Positions 7,274 to 15,785 of a DNA stretch of 64,000 nucleotides are shown here, in pieces. Made by a program: the position numbers and the translations under genes. Position 1 is the first letter of the stretch. Each line of letters opens with the position of its first letter. The stretch comes from JAZOTM01 sp045657625 (GTDB lineage Bacteria; Bacillota; Clostridia; Lachnospirales; Lachnospiraceae), in the NCBI GenBank assembly GCA_045657625.1, contig JAZOTM010000046.1:17452-81451 (forward strand). Direction: 5' to 3'. Under the pieces are notes generated by a model. It had not been told where the DNA came from, searched no databases, and saw nothing but the letters and a program-made list of their open reading frames with translations.

Positions 7274-8923
7274 TTGAGTAAAACAGTGATTATCGGTGGT
7301 GTTGCAGCCGGAGCCAGTTGTGCTGCCAGATTGCGCCGATTAAAAGAAACAGAAGAAATCATTCTAATAGAACGTGGAGAAAACATTTCCTACGCCAATT
7401 GCGGGTTGCCCTATCATATTGGAGAAGTCATTACCGAACGAGATGCCTTGCTTGTCACCAAAAATCAAGTCATGAAGTCCCGCTACAACATAGATGTTCG
7501 CACCAACAGCGAAGTCATTTGCATTCATCCGGAAAAGAAAACCATTACCGTAAAAGAAAAAATGGGGACGACCTACGAAGAACCCTATGACAATTTAGTC
7601 CTTACCACCGGTTCTTCCCCTTTACAACCAAACATCCCCGGTATCGACTCTTCAAAAATAAAAACTCTTTGGACTGTTCCGGATACCGATGTCATCAAAG
7701 AAAACCTTGCCGCCCGCGGTGTGAAACACGTAGTTGTAGTTGGTGGGGGATTTATCGGTCTAGAAACCGCTGAAAACTTGCATCATTTGGGATTGCAAGT
7801 CACCCTCGTGGAAGCCGCCGATCAGGTCATGGCTCCTTTGGATAAAGAAATGGCCCTTATTTTAAACAAACACATCCGTAGCAAAGGTGTGAACCTGATT
7901 TTAGAAAATGGCGTTTCCTCTTTCTCTGAAACAGAAGAAGGCATCGATATTGCCTTAGCCAACGGCGATGTCGTATCTGCAGACCTTGTGATTTTAGCAA
8001 TTGGAGTTCGTCCAAACAGCGAATTGGCAAAAAAAGCCGGTATTGTCGTAAATCCACGCGGAGGTATTGTCGTCGATGACCACATGCGCACTTCTGTGCC
8101 TTCCATCTATGCCGCCGGAGATGTGGTAGAAGTCACAGATTTCATCTTTGGCGAAAAGACCATGGTACCTTTAGCCGGACCTGCCAACAAACAAGGCCGT
8201 ATTGTAGCTGACAACATTGCCGGAATGGATGCAACCTATACCGGTACACAGGGTTCTTCTATAGCCAAAGTCTTTGACCTTTCCGTGGCTGCCACCGGTG
8301 CTTCTGAAAAGGTATTACAAAGAAAAGGCTACGTGAAGGATACCGATTACAAAACGATCCTCATCACCCAAAATCACCATGCCGGTTATTATCCGGGCGC
8401 ATTGCCTCTCATGCTGAAATTGATTTTTTCCCAGGATGGGAAAAAAATTTACGGTGCACAAATCGTAGGACAAGCCGGTGTAGACAAACGAATTGACACC
8501 CTTGCCACAGCCATTCGCTTTGGGGCTTCCGTCTCTGATTTGACCCATTTAGAGCTTTCCTATGCGCCTCCATTCTCTTCTGCAAAAGATCCGGTAAATA
8601 TGGCCGGCTACACCGCAGAAAACCTTTTAAACGGTCATATAACCTTCTGTGATTGGGATGCCGTGGAAAAGGACACCGATGCCATTGTACTGGATGTTCG
8701 TGAAACACCGGAGTTGCAGGCCTTTGCATTGAATCAAGCCGTGCATATTCCACTTGGACAACTACGTTCTCGTCTTGGCGAATTGGACAAGAGCAAAAAA
8801 TACATTGTGTTCTGTGCCATTGGTGTACGCGCATACAATGCTGCCAGAACCCTTACACAAAACGGATTCCAACATGTAATGGTTTATCCTGCCGGATTCC
8901 GTTACTATCAGTGGATTCATTAA
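7274..8923 (+). CDS. CoA-disulfide reductase / NADH oxidase-like flavoprotein fused to rhodanese
   Basis: 549-residue FAD-dependent pyridine nucleotide-disulfide oxidoreductase. An N-terminal GGVAAGASCAARL dinucleotide fold is followed by SYANCGLP with the redox Cys at about 43. A second NAD(P)H-binding GGGFIGLETAE motif comes next, then the dimerisation domain and, from about residue 455, a rhodanese domain with active-site loop CAIGVR (Cys about 514). This is the CoADR-RHD arrangement, linked in the family to CoA disulfide, persulfide or polysulfide reduction with NAD(P)H. The start is TTG, 7 nt after a strong AGGAGG. It stands alone, with a palindrome near its promoter, and may serve in oxidative or sulfur stress. 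Confidence 0.93.
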   Translation: MSKTVIIGGVAAGASCAARLRRLKETEEIILIERGENISYANCGLPYHIGEVITERDALLVTKNQVMKSRYNIDVRTNSEVICIHPEKKTITVKEKMGTTYEEPYDNLVLTTGSSPLQPNIPGIDSSKIKTLWTVPDTDVIKENLAARGVKHVVVVGGGFIGLETAENLHHLGLQVTLVEAADQVMAPLDKEMALILNKHIRSKGVNLILENGVSSFSETEEGIDIALANGDVVSADLVILAIGVRPNSELAKKAGIVVNPRGGIVVDDHMRTSVPSIYAAGDVVEVTDFIFGEKTMVPLAGPANKQGRIVADNIAGMDATYTGTQGSSIAKVFDLSVAATGASEKVLQRKGYVKDTDYKTILITQNHHAGYYPGALPLMLKLIFSQDGKKIYGAQIVGQAGVDKRIDTLATAIRFGASVSDLTHLELSYAPPFSSAKDPVNMAGYTAENLLNGHITFCDWDAVEKDTDAIVLDVRETPELQAFALNQAVHIPLGQLRSRLGELDKSKKYIVFCAIGVRAYNAARTLTQNGFQHVMVYPAGFRYYQWIH

Positions 8924-9056
8924 TTCTATAAAATAATCGTTTATTTTCGAATCCTATAAAACACTTTTTATTCTTATAATTATATTTTGGTAAATAATGG
9001 AAGATTTTCCAGAAGTAGGAAGTCCAAGCAAGAAATGCTTTGTAATGACAGAAAAC

Positions 9057-9091
9057 AAAAAACCTTTAAGACATTAGTCTTAAAGGTTTTT
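9057..9091 (-). terminator. Intrinsic terminator of tRNA-Thr
   Basis: On the minus strand AAAACCTTTAAGAC pairs with GTCTTAAAGGTTTT around a 4-nt loop and ends in a T-run. It lies 14 bp beyond the tRNA 3' end. Confidence 0.88.
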
Positions 9092-9104
9092 CTCATCTTT
9101 GAAA

Positions 9105-9176
9105 GCTGGCAACGGGAATTGAACCCGTGACCTCCGCACTACCAATGCGACGCTCTACCGCCTGAGCCATGCCAGC
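9105..9176 (-). tRNA. tRNA-Thr (anticodon GGU)
   Basis: 72-nt cloverleaf. Acceptor strands GCTGGCA and TGCCAGC pair fully. The anticodon loop is TTGGTAG, giving GGU, which reads ACC/ACU threonine codons. The T arm has the GGTTCAATTCC block. CCA is not encoded. It has its own promoter and terminator. Confidence 0.97.
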
Positions 9177-9199
9177 TTGTTGAAAGTCTCAACTCGATT

Positions 9200-9228
9200 A
9201 ATATAATACAGGCTCAGGTCTTTGTCAA
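9200..9228 (-). promoter_or_regulatory. Strong promoter of tRNA-Thr
   Basis: Minus-strand TTGACA (9228-9223), 17-bp spacer, TATATT (9205-9200). A consensus -35 box is expected for a stable RNA gene. Confidence 0.85.
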
Positions 9229-9246
9229 GAAATTTCCGGCAAAAAA

Positions 9247-9972
9247 TTAAAGTCTGACAAATTGGGCGTATTTCTGAAAAATATTCTGTTCCTCTTCTTC
9301 GTCCTGTTTTTCCTCTTGTTCGTTCATAAAGTCAACATATAACTCAATGAATTTCAAATAGTCACTGTAAGAAAACAGAATATCAGACAGCGTACCTGTG
9401 CTGGCTTCCTCTACCACAAAACTACGACCGGAACTACCGGTGCTAACATCAGAAGATGATCCGGTGGTCACAGTACCATCCGGTAACTTCACGCCATTCT
9501 TCATATAGCCCAAAACCTTTTCCACGTAATTCTGTGTCTCCTGGAAAGGAGGGATACCGCCATACTTCTGTACATTATTTGCTCCGGCATTATAAGCCGC
9601 CAAAGCGAGCGAAGTATCTCCGTTAAATCGATTTAAAAGCTGAGACAAATATTTTGCCCCACCCATAATGTTCTGTTCTGCATCAAAAGAATCCGTAACA
9701 CCCAGTTCTCTGGCTGTTGCCGGCATTAATTGCATAATTCCCTGTGCTCCTGCTTTTGACACTGCATCTGCACGGAATGTAGACTCTTGCATACCCACTG
9801 CTTCCAGTAAAGAAACCGGCACATTATATGTAGCCGCTGCTTGTTCAAAAATCTGTTGCAGTGTTTTCTCCCCATTTTTCATGTAAGTTGAAAAATCGGC
9901 GGATTCTTGTGTCTTCTGAGTATCACTCGTGCTTGTCACTTGCTGTCCGTTTGTAATATCATGTACAATCAT
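9247..9972 (-). CDS. Lytic murein transglycosylase (SLT domain)
   Basis: 241-residue enzyme that cleaves the MurNAc-GlcNAc bond to 1,6-anhydro ends. The SLT fold covers about residues 38-160: catalytic Glu63 in MQESTF, then GAQGIMQLMPATA and LALAAYNAGANNV. There is no N-terminal signal peptide. A Ser/Thr-rich linker leads to an acidic C-terminal region (about 200-241, EEQ-rich). SLT proteins without signal peptides are often exported by flagellar or other dedicated routes, but no such genes are near. A GGAG box precedes the ATG. Confidence 0.92.
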   Translation of the reverse strand: MIVHDITNGQQVTSTSDTQKTQESADFSTYMKNGEKTLQQIFEQAAATYNVPVSLLEAVGMQESTFRADAVSKAGAQGIMQLMPATARELGVTDSFDAEQNIMGGAKYLSQLLNRFNGDTSLALAAYNAGANNVQKYGGIPPFQETQNYVEKVLGYMKNGVKLPDGTVTTGSSSDVSTGSSGRSFVVEEASTGTLSDILFSYSDYLKFIELYVDFMNEQEEKQDEEEEQNIFQKYAQFVRL

Positions 9973-10162
9973 TTCTTAATTCTCCAAATCCGCTTCCCTG
10001 CATATTTTATTCCTAAGATACATTTTACAGAAAAAAACGGTTGATTCCTAATTAAGTTTTTCTAAACTAAAATTTCGCGGTATCTCGTTTTTACTTTTCT
10101 CCGTTTTCTTGGCTGATTTACCGCTTCTCACTAACTTCCTCGTACAAGAAAGAATGTCGCCT

Positions 10163-10226
10163 GCGCTTCCATAGCGGAGCGCTTTTTTATATCATAGGAA
10201 TGGAATTTCCTACGATATAAAAAAAA
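10163..10226. repeat. Terminator-embedded palindromic element, copy 2
   Basis: Starts with a plus-strand hairpin GCGCTTCC-ATAGC-GGAGCGC plus six T. The same palindrome as copy 1 follows with only two changes (loop G for A, right arm C for T). The right end runs into the A/T-run of the tRNA-Leu terminator. The result is two back-to-back terminators joined by a long AT-rich stem. Confidence 0.8.
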
Positions 10227-10257
10227 CGCAACCCCTAATTTCAGGGATTGCGTTTTT
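10219..10257 (-). terminator. Intrinsic terminator of tRNA-Leu
   Basis: Minus-strand AAAAACGCAA-CCCT/AGGGG-TTGCG type stem around a short loop followed by eight T. It lies 22 bp after the tRNA 3' end. Confidence 0.82.
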
Positions 10258-10278
10258 CTATCGCCCACAGGCTTTTCA

Positions 10279-10362
10279 TGCCGATGGTGGGACTTGAACC
10301 CACACGATGTTGCCATCAACAGATTTTGAGTCTGCCTCGTCTGCCAATTCCGACACATCGGC
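10279..10362 (-). tRNA. tRNA-Leu (anticodon CAA)
   Basis: 84-nt class II tRNA with a long variable arm (TTGATGGCAACATC). Acceptor strands are GCCGATG and CATCGGC with an A discriminator; the anticodon loop CTCAAAA gives CAA, reading UUG. The T arm has GGTTCAAGTCC. CCA is not encoded. Confidence 0.96.
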
Positions 10363-10390
10363 CTGTTCTGAAAAACTCGGAACAGTTAAT

Positions 10391-10418
10391 ATAATACCAT
10401 AGATTTTATAAAATGCAA
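10391..10418 (-). promoter_or_regulatory. Promoter of tRNA-Leu
   Basis: Minus-strand TTGCAT (10418-10413), 16-bp spacer, TATTAT (10396-10391); about 29 bp before the tRNA 5' end. Confidence 0.75.
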
Positions 10419-10502
10419 GGCATTTTTCCAAAGTTTTTCAGAATATATGTTGCAACTTTTTTAGTAGTTTTCAGACAATTTCAACAATTCTATGTTTCAC
10501 CG

Positions 10503-11780
10503 CTATTTTCTCTTTGTTAAATCCTTATAAACGTCAAATCCATCGAAGGTTGCAAAGTAATCCTTTGGTGTTTCCGCACGACGGATCAACTGTACACTGC
10601 CGTCTTCCTTCAACAACAATTCCTTGGATTTTAACTTGCCATTGTAATTGTAACCCATAGAGTATCCGTGGGCTCCCGTGTCATGAATCACCAGGTAATC
10701 TCCCATTTCGATTTCCGGGAGCTTGCGATCTACTGCAAATTTATCATTATTCTCACAAAGGGAACCTGTCACATCATAGGTATGGTCACAAGGAGCATCT
10801 TCTTTTCCTAATACTGTAATATGATGATAAGCACCATAAATTGCAGGGCGCATCAAATCAACCGCGCAGGCATCCACACCAATATACTCTTTGTAAGTGT
10901 GTTTCTCATGAATAGCGGTAGTTACCAAACAACCGTAAGGGCCTGTCATAAAACGTCCCATTTCTGTGTAGATAGCCACATCTCCCATACCTGCAGGTAC
11001 AAGAATCTCTTCATAAGCCTTGCGTACACCTTCTCCAATGATTTTAATATTATTGCCTTCCTGATCCGGCAAATAAGGAATTCCAACGCCACCGGACAAA
11101 TTGATAAAAGAAATCTTGCATCCTGTTTTTTCCTTTACTTCTACCGCCAAGGTAAATAAAGTACGTGCTAAAGTCGGATAATAATCGTTGGTTACGGTAT
11201 TACTTACCAGGAAAGAATGAAGACCAAAATTCTTTACTCCCTTTTCCTTTAACATCTCATAACCTTTTAGCAACTGCTCTTTGGTAAAACCATACTTTGC
11301 ATCTCCCGGATTGTCCATGATTCCATTGCTGATTTCATAAACCCCACCCGGATTGTAACGGCAACTCATGGTCTCCTGAAACTCTCCTACATGCTCTTCA
11401 AAATATGGAATATGGGTAATGTCATCAAAGTTTACAATTGCCCCCAATTCCTTGGCATACTGAAATTCAGAAGCCGGTGTATCATTGGAAGAAAACATAA
11501 TTTCTTCCGGCTTAAACCCAAGGGCTTCTGCCATCATAAGCTCTGTTTCAGAAGCGCAGTCTACACCGAATCCGTACTCCTGAAAAATCTTCAGTAAGAA
11601 AGGATTTGGGCATGCCTTAATAGCAAAATATTCACGATATCCCGGATTCCAGGAAAAAGCATCCTTTATTGCTTCACAATTCTTGCGAATCCCTGCTTCA
11701 TCATATAAATGAAAGGGGGTTGCATATTCTTTTGTGATATTCTCAATCATCTCTTTGGTTACAAATGGTGTCTTACTCAT
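10503..11780 (-). CDS. lysA: Diaminopimelate decarboxylase
   Basis: 425-residue PLP enzyme of the alanine racemase/ornithine decarboxylase fold III group, converting meso-diaminopimelate to lysine. PLP-Lys is Lys55 in AIKACPNP. Further signatures are FINLSGGVGIPY, EMGRFM (Glu and Arg binding), the catalytic Cys loop GSLCENNDKFA, and HDTGAHGYSMGYNYNG near the C-terminus. Its start overlaps the end of the TrmB-type regulator gene by 8 nt, so translation is probably coupled and the regulator likely controls lysine supply. Related carboxynorspermidine decarboxylases have a different Cys loop. Confidence 0.93.
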   Translation of the reverse strand: MSKTPFVTKEMIENITKEYATPFHLYDEAGIRKNCEAIKDAFSWNPGYREYFAIKACPNPFLLKIFQEYGFGVDCASETELMMAEALGFKPEEIMFSSNDTPASEFQYAKELGAIVNFDDITHIPYFEEHVGEFQETMSCRYNPGGVYEISNGIMDNPGDAKYGFTKEQLLKGYEMLKEKGVKNFGLHSFLVSNTVTNDYYPTLARTLFTLAVEVKEKTGCKISFINLSGGVGIPYLPDQEGNNIKIIGEGVRKAYEEILVPAGMGDVAIYTEMGRFMTGPYGCLVTTAIHEKHTYKEYIGVDACAVDLMRPAIYGAYHHITVLGKEDAPCDHTYDVTGSLCENNDKFAVDRKLPEIEMGDYLVIHDTGAHGYSMGYNYNGKLKSKELLLKEDGSVQLIRRAETPKDYFATFDGFDVYKDLTKRK

Positions 11781-12480
11781 GTTTTCCTCCTGTTAGTTCA
11801 ATTAATTTCATTTCATTCTTTAAAGAATCCTTAAAAACCCTGACAAAGTTCTTTTGTCCCGTATAGAGACAGACGCTTCCCAAAGGATTCCCATACTCTC
11901 CTGTAAGTACATTGACGGAATCCACAATAATTCCAATCTGATTCTTATCCACATCCGTCACATACTGTTTTGCTCCAGGAAAAGGAAGTTTCTGATCAGT
12001 AATAACCACTACCTTTTTCCCTTTTTCTTTTAACTGCAACAACTCCGGTAAATAATGGAGTACCAATTCGCTCTGCATGCGGATATAAATACGTTTTTCC
12101 ACTGCCTCAATCATAGAATGAATCCGGTTTTCTATATTTTGATCTCCCTCAATGGTGAGATAGCCTTCTTCTTCCACTTTCTTCTTTGGCATTGCCAAGA
12201 GCAATTCCTCTTCTTTTTCCTGCAAAGCCAGTCGTTTTGCATCCATAAACTCCTTCGGATCAACTGCCGTATACTTGGTAGCAGTCCCCTCCTCTGCATA
12301 GGCAGCGCCCTTATCCACCAATCCTGCCAAGGCACTATAAGCATTGGAGCGGGAAATTCCGGTCTGTTTTGAAACCTCATAACCCGTCATTCTCCCATAG
12401 GAAATTAAGGCCAAATAAATATTCGCTTCCTGTTTTGTCAATCCAAACAACTGCAATCCTTCTATCACAAGATCTGCCAT
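11773..12480 (-). CDS. TrmB-family transcriptional regulator
   Basis: 235-residue regulator. An N-terminal winged helix (about 1-75) contains LGLTKQEANIYLALISYG-like TrmB sequence and the recognition region EVSKQTGISRSNAYSAL. A short coiled linker (75-100) and an effector/dimerisation domain (about 105-230) follow. TrmB proteins are common in archaea and also found in clostridia, often sensing sugars or metabolites. It heads a two-gene operon with lysA, behind a strong promoter overlapped by an imperfect palindrome, so feedback on itself and lysA is likely. Confidence 0.88.
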   Translation of the reverse strand: MADLVIEGLQLFGLTKQEANIYLALISYGRMTGYEVSKQTGISRSNAYSALAGLVDKGAAYAEEGTATKYTAVDPKEFMDAKRLALQEKEEELLLAMPKKKVEEEGYLTIEGDQNIENRIHSMIEAVEKRIYIRMQSELVLHYLPELLQLKEKGKKVVVITDQKLPFPGAKQYVTDVDKNQIGIIVDSVNVLTGEYGNPLGSVCLYTGQKNFVRVFKDSLKNEMKLIELTGGKHE

Positions 12481-12505
12481 TTTCTACTCCTTTTGTACCA
12501 CAAAT

Positions 12506-12529
12506 TAGTAGTTCTATTTAGAAATACTA
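12506..12529. promoter_or_regulatory. Imperfect palindrome overlapping the -10 box, probable TrmB operator
   Basis: TAGTAGTTCTA and TAGAAATACTA are inverted repeats matching at 10 of 11 positions, separated by 2 bp. The site covers part of the -10 hexamer and the start region of the regulator-lysA operon, as expected for a repressor site. Binding by the neighbouring TrmB protein is inferred. Confidence 0.6.
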
Positions 12530-12553
12530 TATCATAGATTTACAAACTGTCAA
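12526..12553 (-). promoter_or_regulatory. Promoter of the TrmB-lysA operon
   Basis: Minus-strand TTGACA (12553-12548), 16-bp spacer, TATAGT (12531-12526). Confidence 0.8.
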
Positions 12554-12570
12554 GAGGTCAAACCATGAAA

Positions 12571-12612
12571 AAAAGAAGCCTATTGAGAAGTTTTCTCTTT
12601 AGGCTTCTTCTT
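12571..12612 (-). terminator. Intrinsic terminator of the GGDEF/EAL gene
   Basis: On the minus strand AAGAAGCCTA pairs with TAGGCTTCTT and is followed by a T-run; 11 bp beyond the stop codon at 12623. Confidence 0.85.
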
Positions 12613-12622
12613 AAAATTTACG

Positions 12623-15600
12623 CTACTCCTGTCGGTTTAATTTCCGTAGTTTTTTATTAATATACATCCGCTGATCCGCTGCTTCAATAATACCGGAAAT
12701 ACTTTCTTCTTCAGAATAGCAGGCAACACCCACAGAACCGGCTACTTTGACAGGAATATCATCCACCTTGGTAATGCGTTCAATGGCTATTTGAATCTCC
12801 TGTTCCAGACTCTTTACCTCTGCACTATCGGTAAACTGGTGCAGGATCACGAATTCGTCTCCACCATATCGAATGACCACACTTTTTTCTCTAGATATGG
12901 CTTTCAAATTGCTGCAGACCTGAATCAATACTTTATCGCCAAAATCATGTCCATATCGGTCATTGATATATTTAAAATTGTCTAAATCCACCATGAAAAT
13001 AGCAAAATCCATAGAAGACATTTCATATTGACTCTGATAACGCAAAATCAAATCATTCAATCCACGTCTGTTCAATACACCGGTCAATTCATCAGTTTCA
13101 GACAATCTGGTCCAACGATCCCGCTCTTCCATTTCCTTAGTAACATCTTCAAAATAACCAATTAATCCAACAATTCTGCCACGCGAATACAATGGCTTCT
13201 TAGTAGCACGAATATCCCGGACTTCTCCGTTTACAATACAGGTTCCAAGAATATCCCGTATCACATCTCCCTGTTTTACCACACGCATTTCATCTCTACG
13301 GAAGGGTTCCGGATTAATATGCCATCCCATATCTTCATCCGTGCGTCCCAACAAGTCCTCCAAAGATTCCATACCGTAGTAATCCAAAAACATACGGTTT
13401 GCTCCTAAAAACCGACGATTCTCATCTTTCCAAAAGATTCCCACAGGAAGCAGATCCAAAATGTTATCAAATGCATCTGTATGGGTCACCAAATTCGCCG
13501 TTTGCGTAACAGGCGTATTCTGCGTTTGTACAAAGGTTTTTTCCAGATATTTCACAACTTCCGGACTCGTACTGCTCCAGCAAGTCAAGGCCATCTCCCG
13601 CTCTTCAAACTGTATCAAAGTCAGTACACAGGTTTTCCATCCATATGTTCCGTTTTTCATACGGGCCCGGAAAAAACCGGTCAACACATCGGAACCCGAC
13701 CGTTCCATCCGTTCCCGAATTGTCATAATATCGGAAAAATGTAGATAACTACTTCGATCATCCGGATAAATGCACACCTCTGCTACTTCATGTAACACCT
13801 GGTCTACCGTTTTCCCTTTTGGATCCACATACAAGGAAAAACTTTTATAATAAAGATTTTGGGCAAAACTACCATCCATGGCAATGATATCAATAATCTC
13901 AAAATTAGCAAAAATAAACCGACTGGCTATTTCCAGCTTTCTGGCCTTATCATCCGTTTCAAAGCTGTCTATCAAACGCAAAGAAACCATATAGGCATGC
14001 ACATTTCTATTTACATCCGAAATAATATGACTGGCACGAATATTCACTACGTAACCATTTTCCATGGAGTCCATACTTTCCAGCATTCCGGTTTCCCTAC
14101 ATCTGTCGCATATACACTTAAAATTCTCTGCTTCTTTCCAAGAACCGTAAGTAATTCCATCTCCGGCATTTTTTACTTCTACATTCCAAAGTTTTTTCAA
14201 AAGTTCACGATAGGATTCATTGACCACCAAAAAATTCCAAGTCCCGTTTCGATCTTCCATAATACAAAGAGGAAGTGTCTTCTTAGCCATATGTTTCTTG
14301 ATATTTTGCAAAGGATTTTGCCGCAAAACATCTAAACTACCTATGGTATTGTAATAACTTCGTTCTTCATACTGTTCAAAATCCAGACCTTTACTCTCTG
14401 AAAAATCATAACATTCCAGAAAGCGCATAGGCGCTCCAATTAAATAACCTTGAATTTTTTCACATCCGATTTCTCGCAAAAAATCATATTGCGCTTGGGT
14501 CTCCACCCCTTCTGCCAAGGTATGAAAACCCAACTCCTTAATCATGGAAATCATGTGACTTAAAATAATGCGGCTATTGGAATTATTCTCAAAATCCTCC
14601 ATAAATTTCATATCTATTTTTATCAGATAGAAATCAAACTTTTGCAAAACATTCAAAGAGGAATACCCGCTCCCAAAATCATCCATCCAAATCTGATATC
14701 CATTCTCTTTAAACTGATGAATTTGTTCTCGGATAAAATCCGGGTCATCCATCAAGACACCCTCAGTAATCTCAAAATGAATCATATCCTTAGGTACCCG
14801 ATATTGACTCCGTAAATCATCCACCACTTGGAAAATATCATACAGTTCAAAATCGATTCTCGATAAGTTTATGGAAATAGGCTCTGTTTCCCCACGTGCT
14901 TCAATAATTCGAGGATAATCTGACATAGCTGTTTCGATCACATACATATCCAGTTTATGAATAAGCCGAACTTCTTCCAAAATAGGCACAAAATCTCCGG
15001 GATATACCAAACCGTACACCGGATCATCCCATCTGGCCAAAGCTTCCCAACCACATATTTTTCCGGAAACTGTCCGGACAACGGGTTGATAATACACCTG
15101 AATATATTGGTTTTCCAAAGCTTCATCCAAATGATCCAACACAAACTGTTGTTTTTTTAACTTACCATTCAGTTCTTCATCAAAGAATCGATATTCTACA
15201 TCATATTTCTTCTTGATGCTAATACATGCCGCTCTGGCTCTGTCGCAGCATTTTACCACATCTACAACATCCTCTTCCGGCATATAAATGCCCGCCTTCA
15301 ACTCCAAATTAGCATTTTTTTGAATCTGATGAACTTTTAAATGAATATTTGTGACATGCGCAACCAGCTGTCTGGTATGCGTACATACTACAAAATGATC
15401 ATCTGAAAAACGGGACACAAGCTGCTCTTCAAAGTCATCGCAAATAATCCCTGCGATTTTCCGAAGCAACTCATCTCCCTTTGTATATCCATAATTCTCA
15501 TTATAAATTTTAAAATTATCCACATCAAAATAAACGAAAGCAACTCCCTGCTCCCGATTCTTTTGGTTTTCCAGCGCTTCCTGCGCCTCTTTATAAAACG

Positions 15601-15661
15601 TCTCTTTGTTTATAAGCCCTGTCAGCTCATCATATGCTTCATTTGGGAAATCCTTTTTCAT
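12623..15661 (-). CDS. GGDEF-EAL-PAS-GGDEF cyclic di-GMP turnover protein
   Basis: 1012-residue soluble signalling protein. Domain 1 (about 8-165) is a GGDEF fold with DELTGLINKETF but SDDHF in place of GGDEF, so probably not a cyclase. Domain 2 (about 170-415) is an EAL phosphodiesterase with GWEALARW, NLSRID, EITEG, DDFGSGYSSL and AEGVET, all catalytic signatures present. The middle (about 440-840) holds PAS-like sensor segments (SLEDLLGRTDEDMGW, GLIGYFEDVTKEMEERD). The final domain (about 850-1005) has RYGGDEFVIL, an intact cyclase motif without an obvious RxxD inhibitory site. It may both make and degrade c-di-GMP under sensor control. Confidence 0.92.
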   Translation of the reverse strand: MKKDFPNEAYDELTGLINKETFYKEAQEALENQKNREQGVAFVYFDVDNFKIYNENYGYTKGDELLRKIAGIICDDFEEQLVSRFSDDHFVVCTHTRQLVAHVTNIHLKVHQIQKNANLELKAGIYMPEEDVVDVVKCCDRARAACISIKKKYDVEYRFFDEELNGKLKKQQFVLDHLDEALENQYIQVYYQPVVRTVSGKICGWEALARWDDPVYGLVYPGDFVPILEEVRLIHKLDMYVIETAMSDYPRIIEARGETEPISINLSRIDFELYDIFQVVDDLRSQYRVPKDMIHFEITEGVLMDDPDFIREQIHQFKENGYQIWMDDFGSGYSSLNVLQKFDFYLIKIDMKFMEDFENNSNSRIILSHMISMIKELGFHTLAEGVETQAQYDFLREIGCEKIQGYLIGAPMRFLECYDFSESKGLDFEQYEERSYYNTIGSLDVLRQNPLQNIKKHMAKKTLPLCIMEDRNGTWNFLVVNESYRELLKKLWNVEVKNAGDGITYGSWKEAENFKCICDRCRETGMLESMDSMENGYVVNIRASHIISDVNRNVHAYMVSLRLIDSFETDDKARKLEIASRFIFANFEIIDIIAMDGSFAQNLYYKSFSLYVDPKGKTVDQVLHEVAEVCIYPDDRSSYLHFSDIMTIRERMERSGSDVLTGFFRARMKNGTYGWKTCVLTLIQFEEREMALTCWSSTSPEVVKYLEKTFVQTQNTPVTQTANLVTHTDAFDNILDLLPVGIFWKDENRRFLGANRMFLDYYGMESLEDLLGRTDEDMGWHINPEPFRRDEMRVVKQGDVIRDILGTCIVNGEVRDIRATKKPLYSRGRIVGLIGYFEDVTKEMEERDRWTRLSETDELTGVLNRRGLNDLILRYQSQYEMSSMDFAIFMVDLDNFKYINDRYGHDFGDKVLIQVCSNLKAISREKSVVIRYGGDEFVILHQFTDSAEVKSLEQEIQIAIERITKVDDIPVKVAGSVGVACYSEEESISGIIEAADQRMYINKKLRKLNRQE

Positions 15662-15785
15662 TGCACGTACCTCGTTACTTTGAGATTGGCATTTCTTTCG
15701 TCGATACCTTTATTATAAGTTACGCAAAAAGAAAAAAAAGGACTTCCCTGCATTATTTACAAAAATTTAATTCTCGTCTTTTTGT

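Larger units (their letters stand above)
9973..10278. other. Intergenic region with repeat copy 2 and tRNA-Leu terminator
   Basis: About 305 bp. The left 190 bp is AT-rich with no supported ORF and would hold the promoter of the transglycosylase gene. The rest is the palindromic element and the tRNA-Leu terminator, annotated separately. Confidence 0.6.

Noticed and set aside
10131..10358. Minus-strand frame covering tRNA-Leu and the palindromic repeat
   Set aside because: It translates a tRNA gene and a terminator; the shared stretch with the frame at 3383-3583 comes only from the repeat.
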